Positions 1 to 9,751 are shown, numbered from the stretch's first letter. The stretch is DNA of 64,000 bases from Candidatus Tepidiaquacellales bacterium UBA2330 (GCA_002344965.1 DDUU01000026.1:4682-68681); one strand, 5' to 3'. Numbers and translations: made by a program. The notes: a model not told the origin generated them from the letters alone.

Positions 1-191
1 TTTTTAAACTAAATTTAATTTTGTGCATAAAGATAAAAACAACAATTCCGGTAATAAGCCCGTATTGAACAAAACTCAGAAAAAATTTTTTTTAAAAAAA
101 TAATATAATTGTTACATTAAAAATAATTATATAACTTATAAAAATTTTTACAGAGAAATTAATATAAAATAATCGAAAGGGAATAAAACCA

Positions 192-2651
192 ATGAAGAAG
201 ATATTTCTTTTTTATTTCATACCGCTTTTTGCAATCAGCATAATTGCAAGCGGTTACAATATTATCGGCGATGATCCGAATCTTGATCAGGCGCCGAGAC
301 AATACTGGGATCATGTATCGGGATCAATGCCCGGTGAAGTGGCTGTGATCACGGACAATGCGGGATTTGATAATTTTGATCTCGGGATTGATTTTGCTGA
401 AGCTCATATTTCATCCAGTCCGAAGAATCCAAACTGGTTTTTTTTAGCTTATAATACAAACGCTACATATTATACTCTAAACGGTCTTGACTGGCAAAGA
501 AATAATCCGCTGTTTCCGAATCAGGCCGGGGATCCTGTGACAGCATATGACAGTCTCGGTAACCTGTATTATGATAATATGAAAAACCCAATTACCGGAA
601 CGTGGCTGGTGAAATCCACGAACGGCGGTGTAAGCTGGCTTACACCTGTTACAGCAAACATCGGAAATGATAAAAACTGGATTGCTGCAGATCAGTCAGG
701 CGGTCCTTATTCAAATAATGTTTACGGCGTAATGACTCCGGGTAATGTAGTAAGAAGCACAGACGGCGGTGCTACATTTAATTTAGTATTTTCATCAAGC
801 AATAATCTTCCGGGAATGATGGTTGCAGTCGGAGCTAATACTATCGGCGGTAATGTACCGGGAGGATGCGTTTATGTCGTTACGAATACAGGAAGTTCGT
901 TCGCTGCGACTTATACATTTTTCAGATCCACAAACGGCGGAGCTACATTTGATTTTATGTCTTCGCAGTCATTCGCAAATTTTGTCGGTACAAATGTCGG
1001 CGGAAGAAATTCTGTTCATAATATGAGAACAAGACCATATCCTTTTATAACCGCTGACAACAGTTACGGTCCGTACAGAGGAAGACTTTATTTAATTTAT
1101 GCATCAAACACTCCGGTTGGCGACGGGAACAAACCGGATATTTTCAGCAGATATTCAACTGATCACGGCGCTACATGGTCTGCTGCTGTAAGAGTAAATG
1201 ATGACGCCAATACTGAAAATCACAATCAATGGCATCCGGCTACATGGTGCGATAAAGAAACCGGAAGACTTTACGTGCAGTGGATGGATACAAGAGATAC
1301 TCCGACAGGCGACAGCGCATTGATATACACTACTTATTCAACAAACGGCGGAGCTTCATTTGTACAGAATAAAATGTTATCAAATAAAAAATTCAGAATA
1401 GACTGCGCATCATGCGGCGGCGGCGGAACGCCGAGATATCTCGGAGATTATAATGCCGTTACATCAAATTCCATAACTTCAATGAGTGCATGGGCGGATT
1501 TCAGAAATAATAACTTCGGAAGTTATGTTGCTTATTATCCGGACTTTGCTTTAAAGACAAGTTCACCCTCCGTATCTGTAAACAGCGGACAGAATGTTAC
1601 ATTCAGGGCAATAGTACCTGCAGTAAAGGATTACGGAAGTTCGGTAAAATTTACGGCGACAATGGATACACTGCCGGCTTCAGGTTCACTTAACATATCA
1701 TTCGTAGGCAGAGATTCAATCACATCATTTCCTGATTCTGTAAGCATTAACGTAGCGGCGGTCGGAAGCGTGACTCCTGGAAGATACAGAATAAAAGTGA
1801 TCGGCAGAGGACCTAACGGTACGCCAATTCACAGCAGATTAGTAGATGTACTGGTTAATTCATCTTACCTAACAGTAGGTACGAACAGACCGGGAATCGC
1901 TGAATTCAGCGTGAACGGTATTACATACAATCAGACGCAGCAGCTGGTATTTCAAAATGGCTCAAACGTAACAGTGAGAGCAATCAGTCCGAGAGTTGTA
2001 GGTTCAACGCAGTATGTATTTACAAACTGGTCAAATTCCGGTGACACTACACAGGTAATCACAGTAAACAGTAATACATCGCTGACAGCATTTTATAAAA
2101 CACAGTACAGAATTATCATTAATTCATCAGTAGGTAATTCATTTGGCGGCGGATTTTATTATGATTCCGCTTCATCTGCCCAGATCGGCGTTTTATCTAG
2201 AGTGTTTAACAGCGGCGGTACGAATTATTATTTCAGAGGATGGACGGGAGTCGGACCAGGAGCTTATACAAGTCCTGACAGTACGGGACTTGACAGCATT
2301 ATAAACATAAATGTTCTCGGACCGATAGTGGAAACTGCAAGATGGACGACAACAGTGGGAATAAATCAGATAAGTTCACTGATACCGGATCAGTATAGTT
2401 TGTATCAGAATTATCCTAATCCATTTAATCCGGTTACAAATATAAAGTTTGATATAATAAAAACCGGAGGAGTGAAAATAGTAGTTTATAATGCATTAGG
2501 TAAGGAAGTAAATGTTCTGCTGAATGAGAATCTAAGTCCGGGAAGTTACAAAGTGGATTTCAACGGATCGGGATTTGCGAGCGGAATATATTACTATAAA
2601 ATAGTTACGGGTGATTTTACAGATGTAAAGAAAATGCTTTTGATAAAATAA
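192..2651 (+). CDS. T9SS-sorted BNR/Asp-box repeat (sialidase-fold) secreted protein
   Basis: An 819-residue secreted protein. A hydrophobic signal peptide (about residues 1-20) is followed by repeated Asp-box motifs of the S-T-N/D-G-G-x-x-W/F type (for example STNGGVSWL, STDGGATF, STDHGATW), typical of sialidase-like beta-propellers. Residues about 560-715 hold two divergent beta-repeats with FTNWSNSG and FRGWTG motifs, like InlB-type cell-wall repeats. The last 80 residues are a type A T9SS sorting domain (YQNYPNPFNP near residue 736, then a VYNALGKEV strand and a terminal KKMLLIK). It should cross the outer membrane by T9SS and be released or anchored. Glycosidase activity is not supported, because Asp boxes alone do not show catalysis. 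A terminator follows the stop. Confidence 0.85.
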   Translation: MKKIFLFYFIPLFAISIIASGYNIIGDDPNLDQAPRQYWDHVSGSMPGEVAVITDNAGFDNFDLGIDFAEAHISSSPKNPNWFFLAYNTNATYYTLNGLDWQRNNPLFPNQAGDPVTAYDSLGNLYYDNMKNPITGTWLVKSTNGGVSWLTPVTANIGNDKNWIAADQSGGPYSNNVYGVMTPGNVVRSTDGGATFNLVFSSSNNLPGMMVAVGANTIGGNVPGGCVYVVTNTGSSFAATYTFFRSTNGGATFDFMSSQSFANFVGTNVGGRNSVHNMRTRPYPFITADNSYGPYRGRLYLIYASNTPVGDGNKPDIFSRYSTDHGATWSAAVRVNDDANTENHNQWHPATWCDKETGRLYVQWMDTRDTPTGDSALIYTTYSTNGGASFVQNKMLSNKKFRIDCASCGGGGTPRYLGDYNAVTSNSITSMSAWADFRNNNFGSYVAYYPDFALKTSSPSVSVNSGQNVTFRAIVPAVKDYGSSVKFTATMDTLPASGSLNISFVGRDSITSFPDSVSINVAAVGSVTPGRYRIKVIGRGPNGTPIHSRLVDVLVNSSYLTVGTNRPGIAEFSVNGITYNQTQQLVFQNGSNVTVRAISPRVVGSTQYVFTNWSNSGDTTQVITVNSNTSLTAFYKTQYRIIINSSVGNSFGGGFYYDSASSAQIGVLSRVFNSGGTNYYFRGWTGVGPGAYTSPDSTGLDSIININVLGPIVETARWTTTVGINQISSLIPDQYSLYQNYPNPFNPVTNIKFDIIKTGGVKIVVYNALGKEVNVLLNENLSPGSYKVDFNGSGFASGIYYYKIVTGDFTDVKKMLLIK

Positions 2652-2673
2652 GAAAAGAAAATGAAATTTTAAA

Positions 2674-2710
2674 AGCTGCTTCGGAGAAGATCCGGAGCGG
2701 TTTTTTTTTG
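2674..2710 (+). terminator. Rho-independent terminator after the BNR protein gene
   Basis: A 12-bp stem with several G-U pairs (arms 2674-2685 and 2691-2702) and a 5-nt loop runs straight into a run of about nine T. It lies 23 nt after the stop codon at 2651. Confidence 0.8.
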
Positions 2711-2748
2711 TGATAGGAAAATGGGGAGAGGATTTGGTTTGCTTCGGC

Positions 2749-2900
2749 AAAACCTGACAGCTTTTTGAGTGAAGCAGTGATTTTAAGATTGATTTTATAA
2801 AGCTGTCAGGTTTCGCTATAGCTGCTTTACACAAAACCTGACAGCTTTTTGAGTGAAGCTGTGATTTTTAGATTAATTTTATAAAGCTGTCAGGTTTCGC
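2749..2900. repeat. Tandem pair of 68-bp hairpin repeats (84-bp period)
   Basis: Two nearly identical 68-bp copies (2749-2816 and 2833-2900) are separated by 16 bp. In each copy, perfect 15-bp inverted arms (AAACCTGACAGCTTT at 2750-2764 and its complement at 2799-2813 in copy 1) enclose a 34-nt spacer. The copies differ at only a few spacer positions. This fills most of the 360-nt gap 2652-3011. An open reading frame on the minus strand across it is a by-product of the repeat. It could be a REP/BIME- or MITE-like element. Confidence 0.85.
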
Positions 2901-3011
2901 TCCCCCTGCCTAATCTCAAATCCAGCATTCTGTGTTTTTTAAAATTCTGTATTTCATTGAATTTCTGAATTTTAAAAAGTAAAATACATAAATTTTTAAT
3001 TACAATTTCTT

Positions 3012-5612
3012 ATGAAGTCAGCAATTTCCATTATTACCACTCTCTTTATTATAACTGCTATTTATTATTTTTTAAAACCTTATAATCAGGTTACCGGATC
3101 ATCTCTTCCGGAAAACACAGAAGAAATTTCTGAGCCTCAAAAAAAACCTAAACTTCCATCCGAAACAGAATATATAAAAAGAACTTTTCCCTTTTATACC
3201 GCTGATCCTGATGCGCACCTTGTAGCTTTGAAACAGGCGCAGATCATGAGAGCAGCTTCAAATGCAGATAACAATGTTCCCGCTTGGGAATTTGCCGGTC
3301 CACTCAATATCGGCGGAAGAATTTCCGATATAGAATACGATCCTGTAAATACTGACATTATATACGCAGGCGCTGCCACAGGAGGAGTATTTAAATCCAC
3401 AAACGGCGGTCTCAACTGGTTTCCTGTTTTCGATGATCAGGCGGTTTTACCTGTAGGTGACATAGCGGTCGATCCGGTTAATCCGAGTATTGTTTATGTC
3501 GGAACAGGTGAAGCAAACGGCGGACACAATAATTTTGCAGGTGGCGGAATTTATAAAACTACTAACGGCGGTCAGACCTGGCAGTTATCCGGTCTTGAAA
3601 ATACTGTGTCAATCGGAAGAATTGTAATTGATCCTCTGAATCCGCTCAAAATATATGCAGCCGCAGTCGGATCTTATTTCGGTCCAAATCCTGAAAGAGG
3701 CGTTTACAAAAGTGAAAACGGAGGCTCAACATGGAACAGAATACTCTTTCTTAATGACTCTACCGGTGCAATTGATATTTCCATGGATCCTATTAATCCG
3801 AATAACCTGCTTGCTGCAATGTGGCAGAGAACAAGATATCCAAACGGCGGTCAGCTATACGGACCATCGAGCGGGATTCATAAAACTACAGACGGCGGCG
3901 CTACATGGACTGTCCTCGGTCCTGCAAACGGATTGCCGAATTCATCTTCATCAAATGTCGGAAGGATCGGTATCAGCACTTCCGCTTCTTCTCCAAATAT
4001 TTCTTACGCTTTATATACAAACGGCTCAACATATTCCGGTTTTTTTAAAACTACCAATGCCGGTTTGAACTGGACTAATGCTAATCCGAACGGAACTCTG
4101 CAAAATGGTTTTTCTACTTTCAGCTGGTATTTCGGGAATGTAAGAGTCCATCCGACTGATCCTAATACTGTATATGTGCTCGACTTTTCCGTAAACAGAA
4201 CTACAAACTCAGGTGTTGCTTGGTCAGAGCTTCAGTCAAACAATATTCATGTAGATCAGCATGCGCTGGCATTCAAGCCTGGTGATCCCGGCAGAACTAT
4301 TTTCGGAAATGACGGCGGTATATATAACTCATCTAACGGCGGTAATTCATTTACAAAAGTTTCAGAGCTTCCGGTTACCCAGTTCTATGAAATAGGTATT
4401 GACGCTAATAATCCGCAAAGACTTTACGGAGGTACACAGGACAACGGAACAAACAGAACTCTGACAGGAAGTCTGACTGACTGGACTACAATTTACGACG
4501 GTGACGGATTTTATGTAATAGTTGATTTTACTAATCCCAATATTATTTACGCTGAATCACAAAACGGAGGTCTGGGAAAATCCACTAACGGCGGAACTTC
4601 GTTTTCAAGCGCTACAAACGGAATTCCGTCAGGAGAAAAAAGAAACTGGTCAACACCTGTTGTTATGGATCCGAATAATAATAATATTTTATATTACGGA
4701 ACAAATAAAGTTTACAGAACTACTAACTCCGCAACTTCATGGTCTGCGGTGAGTCCGGATCTGACAAACGGAAATCAGACAAGATTAGGAACAGTTACTT
4801 CAATAGATGTTGCAAAAACAAACTCTAATATTATTATTGCAGGGACGGATGATGCCAATGTATGGATAACTACTAACAACGGATCTAACTGGACTAAAGT
4901 ATCGCAGACGCTTCCTTACAGATGGGTAACAAGAGTTGTATTCGATCCTCAGAATGACAATATCGCTTATGTAACTTATAACGGATTGAAATGGAAAGAC
5001 CCGCAACCGCATGTTTTCAGAACTGATAACAGAGGTCAGACATGGCAAAATATCAGCAGTAATCTGCCTGATGCTCCGGTGAATGCTTTTGCAGTAGATC
5101 CGCTCAGACCAAATGTTCTGTTTGTAGGTTCAGATGTCGGCGCTTATGTAAGTTTTAATACCGGGCAGAACTGGCAGTTCCTCGGTTCAGGTTTACCGAT
5201 GGTTTCAGTATATGATTTTAAAATTCACCCGACTGCGTATTATCTTGTCGCCGGTACCCACGGCAGGTCTATGTATAAAATCGATCTTACCCTAGTAGTC
5301 GGCATTAATTCCTCTGGAGAAAATATTCCTGAAAATTTTACGCTTGAACAGAATTATCCGAACCCCTTCAATCCGGTTACCACTATAAAATATACGATTC
5401 CGGAAAAAGGAAATGTCAGTTTGAATATTTATGATGTTTCGGGAAAACTTGTAAGAAGTTTATTGTCATCAGAACAAAACCCCGGAAGTTATTCACTGGT
5501 ATGGAACGGTACGGATAATATTAATTCAAATGTATCCAGCGGTATTTATTTTTATACGCTTAACTTAGACGGAAATATCTCAAAAACAAAGAAAATGATT
5601 CTTATCAGATAA
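3012..5612 (+). CDS. T9SS-sorted Asp-box (VPS10/sortilin-like) beta-propeller protein
   Basis: An 866-residue protein with an N-terminal hydrophobic signal segment (about residues 3-22). About ten Asp-box repeats follow (KSTNGGLNW, KTTNGGQTW, KSENGGSTW, KTTDGGATW, RTDNRGQTW), spaced as in VPS10/sortilin-type ten-bladed propellers and often preceded by DPxNPxxxY blade motifs. The C-terminal 80 residues are a T9SS type A sorting domain (EQNYPNPFNP, then IYDVSGKLV and KKMILIR). The propeller probably binds proteins or glycans, or acts as a xyloglucanase-like scaffold; no catalytic residue can be assigned. The next gene starts 83 nt downstream with no obvious terminator between. Confidence 0.85.
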   Translation: MKSAISIITTLFIITAIYYFLKPYNQVTGSSLPENTEEISEPQKKPKLPSETEYIKRTFPFYTADPDAHLVALKQAQIMRAASNADNNVPAWEFAGPLNIGGRISDIEYDPVNTDIIYAGAATGGVFKSTNGGLNWFPVFDDQAVLPVGDIAVDPVNPSIVYVGTGEANGGHNNFAGGGIYKTTNGGQTWQLSGLENTVSIGRIVIDPLNPLKIYAAAVGSYFGPNPERGVYKSENGGSTWNRILFLNDSTGAIDISMDPINPNNLLAAMWQRTRYPNGGQLYGPSSGIHKTTDGGATWTVLGPANGLPNSSSSNVGRIGISTSASSPNISYALYTNGSTYSGFFKTTNAGLNWTNANPNGTLQNGFSTFSWYFGNVRVHPTDPNTVYVLDFSVNRTTNSGVAWSELQSNNIHVDQHALAFKPGDPGRTIFGNDGGIYNSSNGGNSFTKVSELPVTQFYEIGIDANNPQRLYGGTQDNGTNRTLTGSLTDWTTIYDGDGFYVIVDFTNPNIIYAESQNGGLGKSTNGGTSFSSATNGIPSGEKRNWSTPVVMDPNNNNILYYGTNKVYRTTNSATSWSAVSPDLTNGNQTRLGTVTSIDVAKTNSNIIIAGTDDANVWITTNNGSNWTKVSQTLPYRWVTRVVFDPQNDNIAYVTYNGLKWKDPQPHVFRTDNRGQTWQNISSNLPDAPVNAFAVDPLRPNVLFVGSDVGAYVSFNTGQNWQFLGSGLPMVSVYDFKIHPTAYYLVAGTHGRSMYKIDLTLVVGINSSGENIPENFTLEQNYPNPFNPVTTIKYTIPEKGNVSLNIYDVSGKLVRSLLSSEQNPGSYSLVWNGTDNINSNVSSGIYFYTLNLDGNISKTKKMILIR

Positions 5613-5695
5613 AAATCCTTTTAAATTTTATTTAAAAATAAAATGAGTTAATATTAAAAACTAAAATCTTATAAATCTAAAAAACTATTATTCCG

Positions 5696-6925
5696 ATGAG
5701 TAAAATTAACGAACAGTTTAAGTTTTTATTAACAGCCAATTTTATATTGGCTTTGTTTATATTTTCTGCTTCAAATGTAGTATCCCAGACTACAGTTAAT
5801 ATAACATTATGCAATGATAATACTTTATATGAAGATCCAACCGGAGAAACGAGCAATGGTTCAGGTCAGTATTTCTTTACCGGAACTACAGTCAGTGAAC
5901 AGATAAGAAGAGGCTTGATAAAATTTTATGTTAAAAAAGACATACCTCAATGCGCTGTTATAACTAATGTATCTCTAAGGCTGCATATGTCAAGAACAAT
6001 TTCGGGTGATAAGAATGTTGAATTAAGAAATGTAGAAAAAGACTGGGGAGCATCTTTTTCTGACGCACCTGGAGAGGAAGGATTCGGTACACAGGCTGAA
6101 AGCGGGGATGCAACCTGGCTACATACTTTTTATAATACTGAAACCTGGACAAATCCGGGCGGTGATTTTTCTGCTAACCCCAGCGCTGTAATACCTGTAG
6201 GAGGAGTTGGTTTTTATACTTGGAATTCTCCTCAGATGATTCAGGATGTTCAGTCATGGTTAAATGATCCCCAAACTAATTATGGCTGGATGCTTTACGG
6301 AACAGAAGATGAAGCGGCTACTGCAAAAAGATTTGATTCGAGAGAAAATGATTCTGTAAGTTTCAGACCTGTTTTGACAGTGACATATATTGTGAATGAT
6401 ATTTCATTATATACTGCATCATTGATTGAAGGATTTTTTGACGGAATAGAAATGGTACCTGATACTTTGAAAATAACTTTGAGAAATCAAAATTCTCCTT
6501 ATGCTCCTGTAGATTCAGAAAAGGGATTATCAAATAATTTAGGAGATTTAAACAATTGTTTCAGCGCACCAACCGGTATGTATTACATTGTTGTAAATCA
6601 CAGGAATTCAATTGAGACGTGGAGTAAATTTCCGGTGTTACTGACTCAAAATTACGGAGATTATTACAATTTCACCGACGCTGCAAATAAAGCTTACGGC
6701 GACAATCAGGTTTTAAAACTCGGTTCGTATTGTATTTACAGCGGAGATGTGGACCAGGACGGATTGGTTGATATCACTGACGGAGGTCTTGTAGATAATG
6801 ATGCCTCTGTATTTGCAACAGGTTACATTCCAACAGACGTAAACGGAGATGATCTAGCGGATCTGGCTGATGCTTCAATTGTTGACAATAATGCAAACAA
6901 TTTTGTATCTAAAATGACGCCTTAA
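5696..6925 (+). CDS. DNRLRE-domain secreted protein with C-terminal dockerin-like repeats
   Basis: A 409-residue protein with a signal peptide (residues 1 to about 30, ending near VVSQ). Residues about 33-215 match the DNRLRE disaggregatase-related beta-sandwich pattern: TLYEDPTGE, a GLIKFYV strand, LRLHMSRT and a DVQSWLNDP/GWML stretch. A middle domain (about 225-345) with YYIVVNHRNSIETWS resembles a domain common in Ignavibacteria secreted proteins. The tail (about 350-405) has two Ca-binding dockerin-like loops, DVDQDGLVDITDGG and DVNGDDLADLADAS. Unlike both upstream genes it lacks the NYPNPFNP sorting domain, so its export route is unclear. The function is probably structural or adhesive. 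A strong terminator follows. Confidence 0.75.
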   Translation: MSKINEQFKFLLTANFILALFIFSASNVVSQTTVNITLCNDNTLYEDPTGETSNGSGQYFFTGTTVSEQIRRGLIKFYVKKDIPQCAVITNVSLRLHMSRTISGDKNVELRNVEKDWGASFSDAPGEEGFGTQAESGDATWLHTFYNTETWTNPGGDFSANPSAVIPVGGVGFYTWNSPQMIQDVQSWLNDPQTNYGWMLYGTEDEAATAKRFDSRENDSVSFRPVLTVTYIVNDISLYTASLIEGFFDGIEMVPDTLKITLRNQNSPYAPVDSEKGLSNNLGDLNNCFSAPTGMYYIVVNHRNSIETWSKFPVLLTQNYGDYYNFTDAANKAYGDNQVLKLGSYCIYSGDVDQDGLVDITDGGLVDNDASVFATGYIPTDVNGDDLADLADASIVDNNANNFVSKMTP

Positions 6926-6954
6926 GAATTAAAAGAATATTCAGAAAATCAGAA

Positions 6955-6985
6955 AAAATGCCCTGACTTGACAGGGCATTTTTTA
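6955..6985 (+). terminator. Rho-independent terminator (9-bp stem, T-run)
   Basis: Perfect inverted repeat AATGCCCTG / CAGGGCATT (6957-6965 and 6972-6980) with a 6-nt loop and a T-run. A run of A on the left flank means it may also end transcription of the convergent minus-strand gene that stops at 7042. Confidence 0.85.
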
Positions 6986-7041
6986 TTTTAAAAAACTGAA
7001 TATTTAAGAGAGCTAATCAAATCGTATACTTTAAATCTGAT

Positions 7042-8319
7042 TTATTTTACTAAAGTCAGCTTTCTTGTAAACGAAAATCTTCCTGCTGTAAGTCTGTAGA
7101 AATAATTTCCGCTTGTTAAACCTGACGCATTAAAATCAACCGAATATTTACCTTCAGACAAATTTTCATCAACCAGTGTTTCTACTTTATTCCCCAATAT
7201 ATCATAAACAATCAATGTCACGCGGCTGCTTAAATCACTGTAACTTTTTAAATCAGGAATGTCAAAATCAATTCTTGTAAAAGGATTAAACGGGTTCGGG
7301 TAATTCTGACTTAATTTGAAATCATCAGGAATTTCACTGCTTACTGAGCTCACAGATACCGGATTTTGGTCAAACTTGTATTTAGCATAAATCGGGAGAT
7401 GGTCAGATGTATAATACAGCGCATCAGCAATGCTGTCAGGTACTGAAGTATTTGGTCTGCGGTTTATGCTGTCGTTAAAATGATTACCGTCATTTCCTAC
7501 AGCAACAAATGAACCGGGAATATATTTGATTTTACCTTCCTGTAAAATTCCGTTCGAATTTAAAATCATATCAAATCTGTCATCAAGTCCACCTGTTGCT
7601 CCGCCGTCTCCCAATGCTCTTGTTCGCGTGGACTGCGTATGATACTGAGAATAAACCGACTGATTCCAGTTTCCCGGCATTGTAAACATATCAATGAAAT
7701 GACCGTCGGCGTTAACGTCAGGTTCCAGAAGTCTCTGATATGCAGGTTCATTTGCAGAATAAATATTAAAATCTCCAAGAACTATAAATTCTTCACCGGT
7801 TCGGAAAGTATTGCTCACATTTCGCAAAGCATTAACTTCCTGAAGTCGTCTCTGCTGATCTTCAGTTGTATTGCTTGCTTTTAGATGCACATCAAAAATT
7901 TTAATTGTATCATTTGTGGAAACATGCACAAGCGTAAAGAGATTAATATTCCGAAGAGTGGTAGTGATAACTGTATTGCTGATGAAATTAAATTTTAATC
8001 TATCATAAAAAATAGCATTATCGGTATCCGGACCATCAATAAAAACACCTGCCGAATATTTGTCCGGGATTGTGAAGTTCATAACATTATTAAGAAAGTT
8101 TGTAACTGCAGACTGTGATAGAATTTCGCAGACAGCTAAAATATCCGGCTGTATATAATCTATTGTTTTTCTGAATAACGGATCTTTAGCTGCATTATTA
8201 CCGCTGTAATTCAAAAGATTGTATGAGGCAATTTTTAATGTATCCTGTGAATAAGATACATTTATGGAAGAAATTAGTATGAGAATACAAATCCCGTGTA
8301 AAAATTTTCTGAAAAGCAT
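7042..8319 (-). CDS. Endonuclease/exonuclease/phosphatase-family protein with T9SS sorting domain
   Basis: The start is taken at the ATG at 8319, which gives a clean signal peptide (MLFRKF... to SYSQ, about 25 residues); a TTG 24 nt upstream is the alternative. The 425-residue protein carries the EEP fold motifs in order: ASYNLLNY, LAVCEI (metal-binding Glu), VLGDFNIY (catalytic GDFN) and the SDHLPIY histidine motif. It should be a Mg-dependent phosphodiesterase acting outside the cell on DNA, RNA or phospholipid; the substrate cannot be told from sequence. The C-terminal 80 residues are a T9SS sorting domain (SQNYPNPFNP, VYDILGNKV). An extracellular nuclease for nutrient scavenging is a reasonable guess. 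Confidence 0.85.
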   Translation of the reverse strand: MLFRKFLHGICILILISSINVSYSQDTLKIASYNLLNYSGNNAAKDPLFRKTIDYIQPDILAVCEILSQSAVTNFLNNVMNFTIPDKYSAGVFIDGPDTDNAIFYDRLKFNFISNTVITTTLRNINLFTLVHVSTNDTIKIFDVHLKASNTTEDQQRRLQEVNALRNVSNTFRTGEEFIVLGDFNIYSANEPAYQRLLEPDVNADGHFIDMFTMPGNWNQSVYSQYHTQSTRTRALGDGGATGGLDDRFDMILNSNGILQEGKIKYIPGSFVAVGNDGNHFNDSINRRPNTSVPDSIADALYYTSDHLPIYAKYKFDQNPVSVSSVSSEIPDDFKLSQNYPNPFNPFTRIDFDIPDLKSYSDLSSRVTLIVYDILGNKVETLVDENLSEGKYSVDFNASGLTSGNYFYRLTAGRFSFTRKLTLVK

Positions 8320-8438
8320 TATTACTGAATTAATTTCAAACAATATAAGGACTTAATGTAATAATTAAAAGTTTATTATTAAATTTTATCTGATTTTATT
8401 TTTTAAAATAATTATATTTATCGAAAATTTTTTTAAAT

Positions 8439-8759
8439 ATGAAGAAAGAAGACTGTATATTCTGTAACATTGAAAGCGGGGCAATTATTTTAAATAATGA
8501 AATGGGATTTGTTATAAAAGACAAGTATCCGCAGTCAAAAGGTCATTTGCTTATAATTCCTAATGATCATTACGAAAATTATTTTGATCTCCCGGAAGAT
8601 ATACGAAACTCGCTTTGGGATCTTGCAGATAAAGCTAAGTTATTATGTGACAGCGAGCTTTCACCTCCGGGATATAATATTAATATTAACAACGGCAGAT
8701 CAGCCGGTCAGATCGTCATGCATGCCCACATTCATCTGATCCCGAGATATGCTAAATAA
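8439..8759 (+). CDS. HIT-family nucleotide-binding protein
   Basis: A 106-residue protein of the histidine triad family (length typical of HinT/Fhit-like enzymes). The catalytic triad H-A-H-I-H-L-I sits at residues 95-101. The N-terminal CIFC (C6, C9) is the zinc-type pair found in many HIT proteins. Conserved KDKYPQSKGHLLIIP and the FDLP helix fit the family. It acts as a cytoplasmic nucleotide hydrolase or transferase (AMP-lysine or dinucleoside polyphosphate substrates are usual). It precedes the DUF4870 gene by 23 nt and is probably cotranscribed. Confidence 0.9.
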   Translation: MKKEDCIFCNIESGAIILNNEMGFVIKDKYPQSKGHLLIIPNDHYENYFDLPEDIRNSLWDLADKAKLLCDSELSPPGYNININNGRSAGQIVMHAHIHLIPRYAK

Positions 8760-8782
8760 TTTAAATAATTATAAAAAAGTAA

Positions 8783-9235
8783 ATGAAAAATCAGGATACA
8801 GCAAATGAAACATCCGCGACCAGCGAAGAGAGAACTCTCTCACTTCTTTGCCATCTGTCAATGCTCCTTGGAGGTATTTTACTGCCAATAATAATCTGGG
8901 CGACACAAAAAAGCAAATCACAGTTTGTGAGATTTCATTCGCTGCAGGCGATCTTCTTTCAGATCATGCTTGGGGTAATTATTGTTTTCGGAGTAATAAT
9001 TTTTTTAATTTTAATGTTAGCGTCGGGTTTCGGTCTTGGTGAGTTAAATAATCAAGGTAACTCGGATATGCCTGTATTCATTATGATCTTCATGTTCTCA
9101 TTTTACGGTTTCATATTCTTGTTTGTATTCGCTGCAATAGGTTACAGTATTTATATAGGTTTAAAAGCGTATAAAGGTGAACTGGTCAGAGTTATCTTTA
9201 TCGGAAATATTATTTATAAAAAAGTATATGGTTAA
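8783..9235 (+). CDS. DUF4870 (TIC20-like) membrane protein
   Basis: A 150-residue membrane protein. The N-terminal stretch SEERTLSLLCHLSMLLGG and the following W-A-x-x-K-S-x-F-V-R-F-H-S-L-Q-A motif are diagnostic of DUF4870. Three or four hydrophobic helices follow (about 31-45, 63-85, 100-130). The function of the family is unknown. Its last codons overlap the start of the VOC gene by 8 nt, suggesting coupled translation. Confidence 0.85.
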   Translation: MKNQDTANETSATSEERTLSLLCHLSMLLGGILLPIIIWATQKSKSQFVRFHSLQAIFFQIMLGVIIVFGVIIFLILMLASGFGLGELNNQGNSDMPVFIMIFMFSFYGFIFLFVFAAIGYSIYIGLKAYKGELVRVIFIGNIIYKKVYG

Positions 9236-9617
9236 AGCTAAGCTGACCGGCTCGGCTGCTATTTTACTTGTGTCTGACATTGATATTTCAGCAGAATACT
9301 ACCGCAGTAAATTAGGATTTGAATCTGTCAGATTTTACGGAGATCCACATGATTTCTGTATTCTCGGTAGAGACGGTTATTATCTTATGTTGACTAAAGC
9401 AACAGCTGAAGAAACGATTATTCCGAATTGGAAATTAAAGGAAAAAACGAGCAATGTTTATTTCTGGGTAGATGATGCTGAGAAGATATACAATGAATAT
9501 TTGGAAAGAGGAGTTGAAATAGACTACACGCTTTATATTACACATTACAATGTTAAAGAATTCGGAGTTTCTGACCCGGATGGTTATGACATTTCTTTTG
9601 GCGAGTTATTGAAATAG
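9228..9617 (+). CDS. VOC-family (glyoxalase/bleomycin-resistance fold) protein
   Basis: The start is placed at the ATG at 9228 because the VOC fold begins right there (AAILLVSDIDISAEYYRSKLGFE). A longer frame would only extend into the upstream gene. At 129 residues it is one standard VOC unit with the usual ending FGVSDPDGYDISFGE. The glutamate in the last motif is a usual metal ligand. The substrate is unknown; members range from dioxygenases to antibiotic-binding proteins. It overlaps DUF4870 by 8 nt. Confidence 0.85.
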   Translation: MVKAKLTGSAAILLVSDIDISAEYYRSKLGFESVRFYGDPHDFCILGRDGYYLMLTKATAEETIIPNWKLKEKTSNVYFWVDDAEKIYNEYLERGVEIDYTLYITHYNVKEFGVSDPDGYDISFGELLK

Positions 9618-9678
9618 GAAAGAGTTTCCGCAGAAATTTATCAGGTCACCATATTCTAAAGCTTACAGGCATTTTGGC

Positions 9679-9751
9679 GAAAAACCGTTAAAACGGTTTT
9701 TCCCCTCCAAAAATCAGAGGGAGCAGCTTCTGCTTATCTGCAAAAACTGCT
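9679..9751. terminator. Cluster of three hairpins between convergent genes, probable bidirectional terminator
   Basis: A 24-bp palindrome, GAAAAACCGTT-AA-AACGGTTTTTC (9679-9702), is followed by a CCCCTC/GAGGG hairpin and a GAGCAG/CTGCTC hairpin up to 9751. They sit between the VOC gene (stop 9617) and the convergent lipoprotein gene (stop 9778). The T-run in the first arm fits termination. Confidence 0.55.

Noticed and set aside
192..2651. Functional sialidase
   Set aside because: Asp-box repeats are present but the arginine triad and other catalytic residues could not be identified.
2532..2834. 100-residue minus-strand frame after the first gene
   Set aside because: It overlaps the end of a real gene, a terminator and a hairpin repeat.
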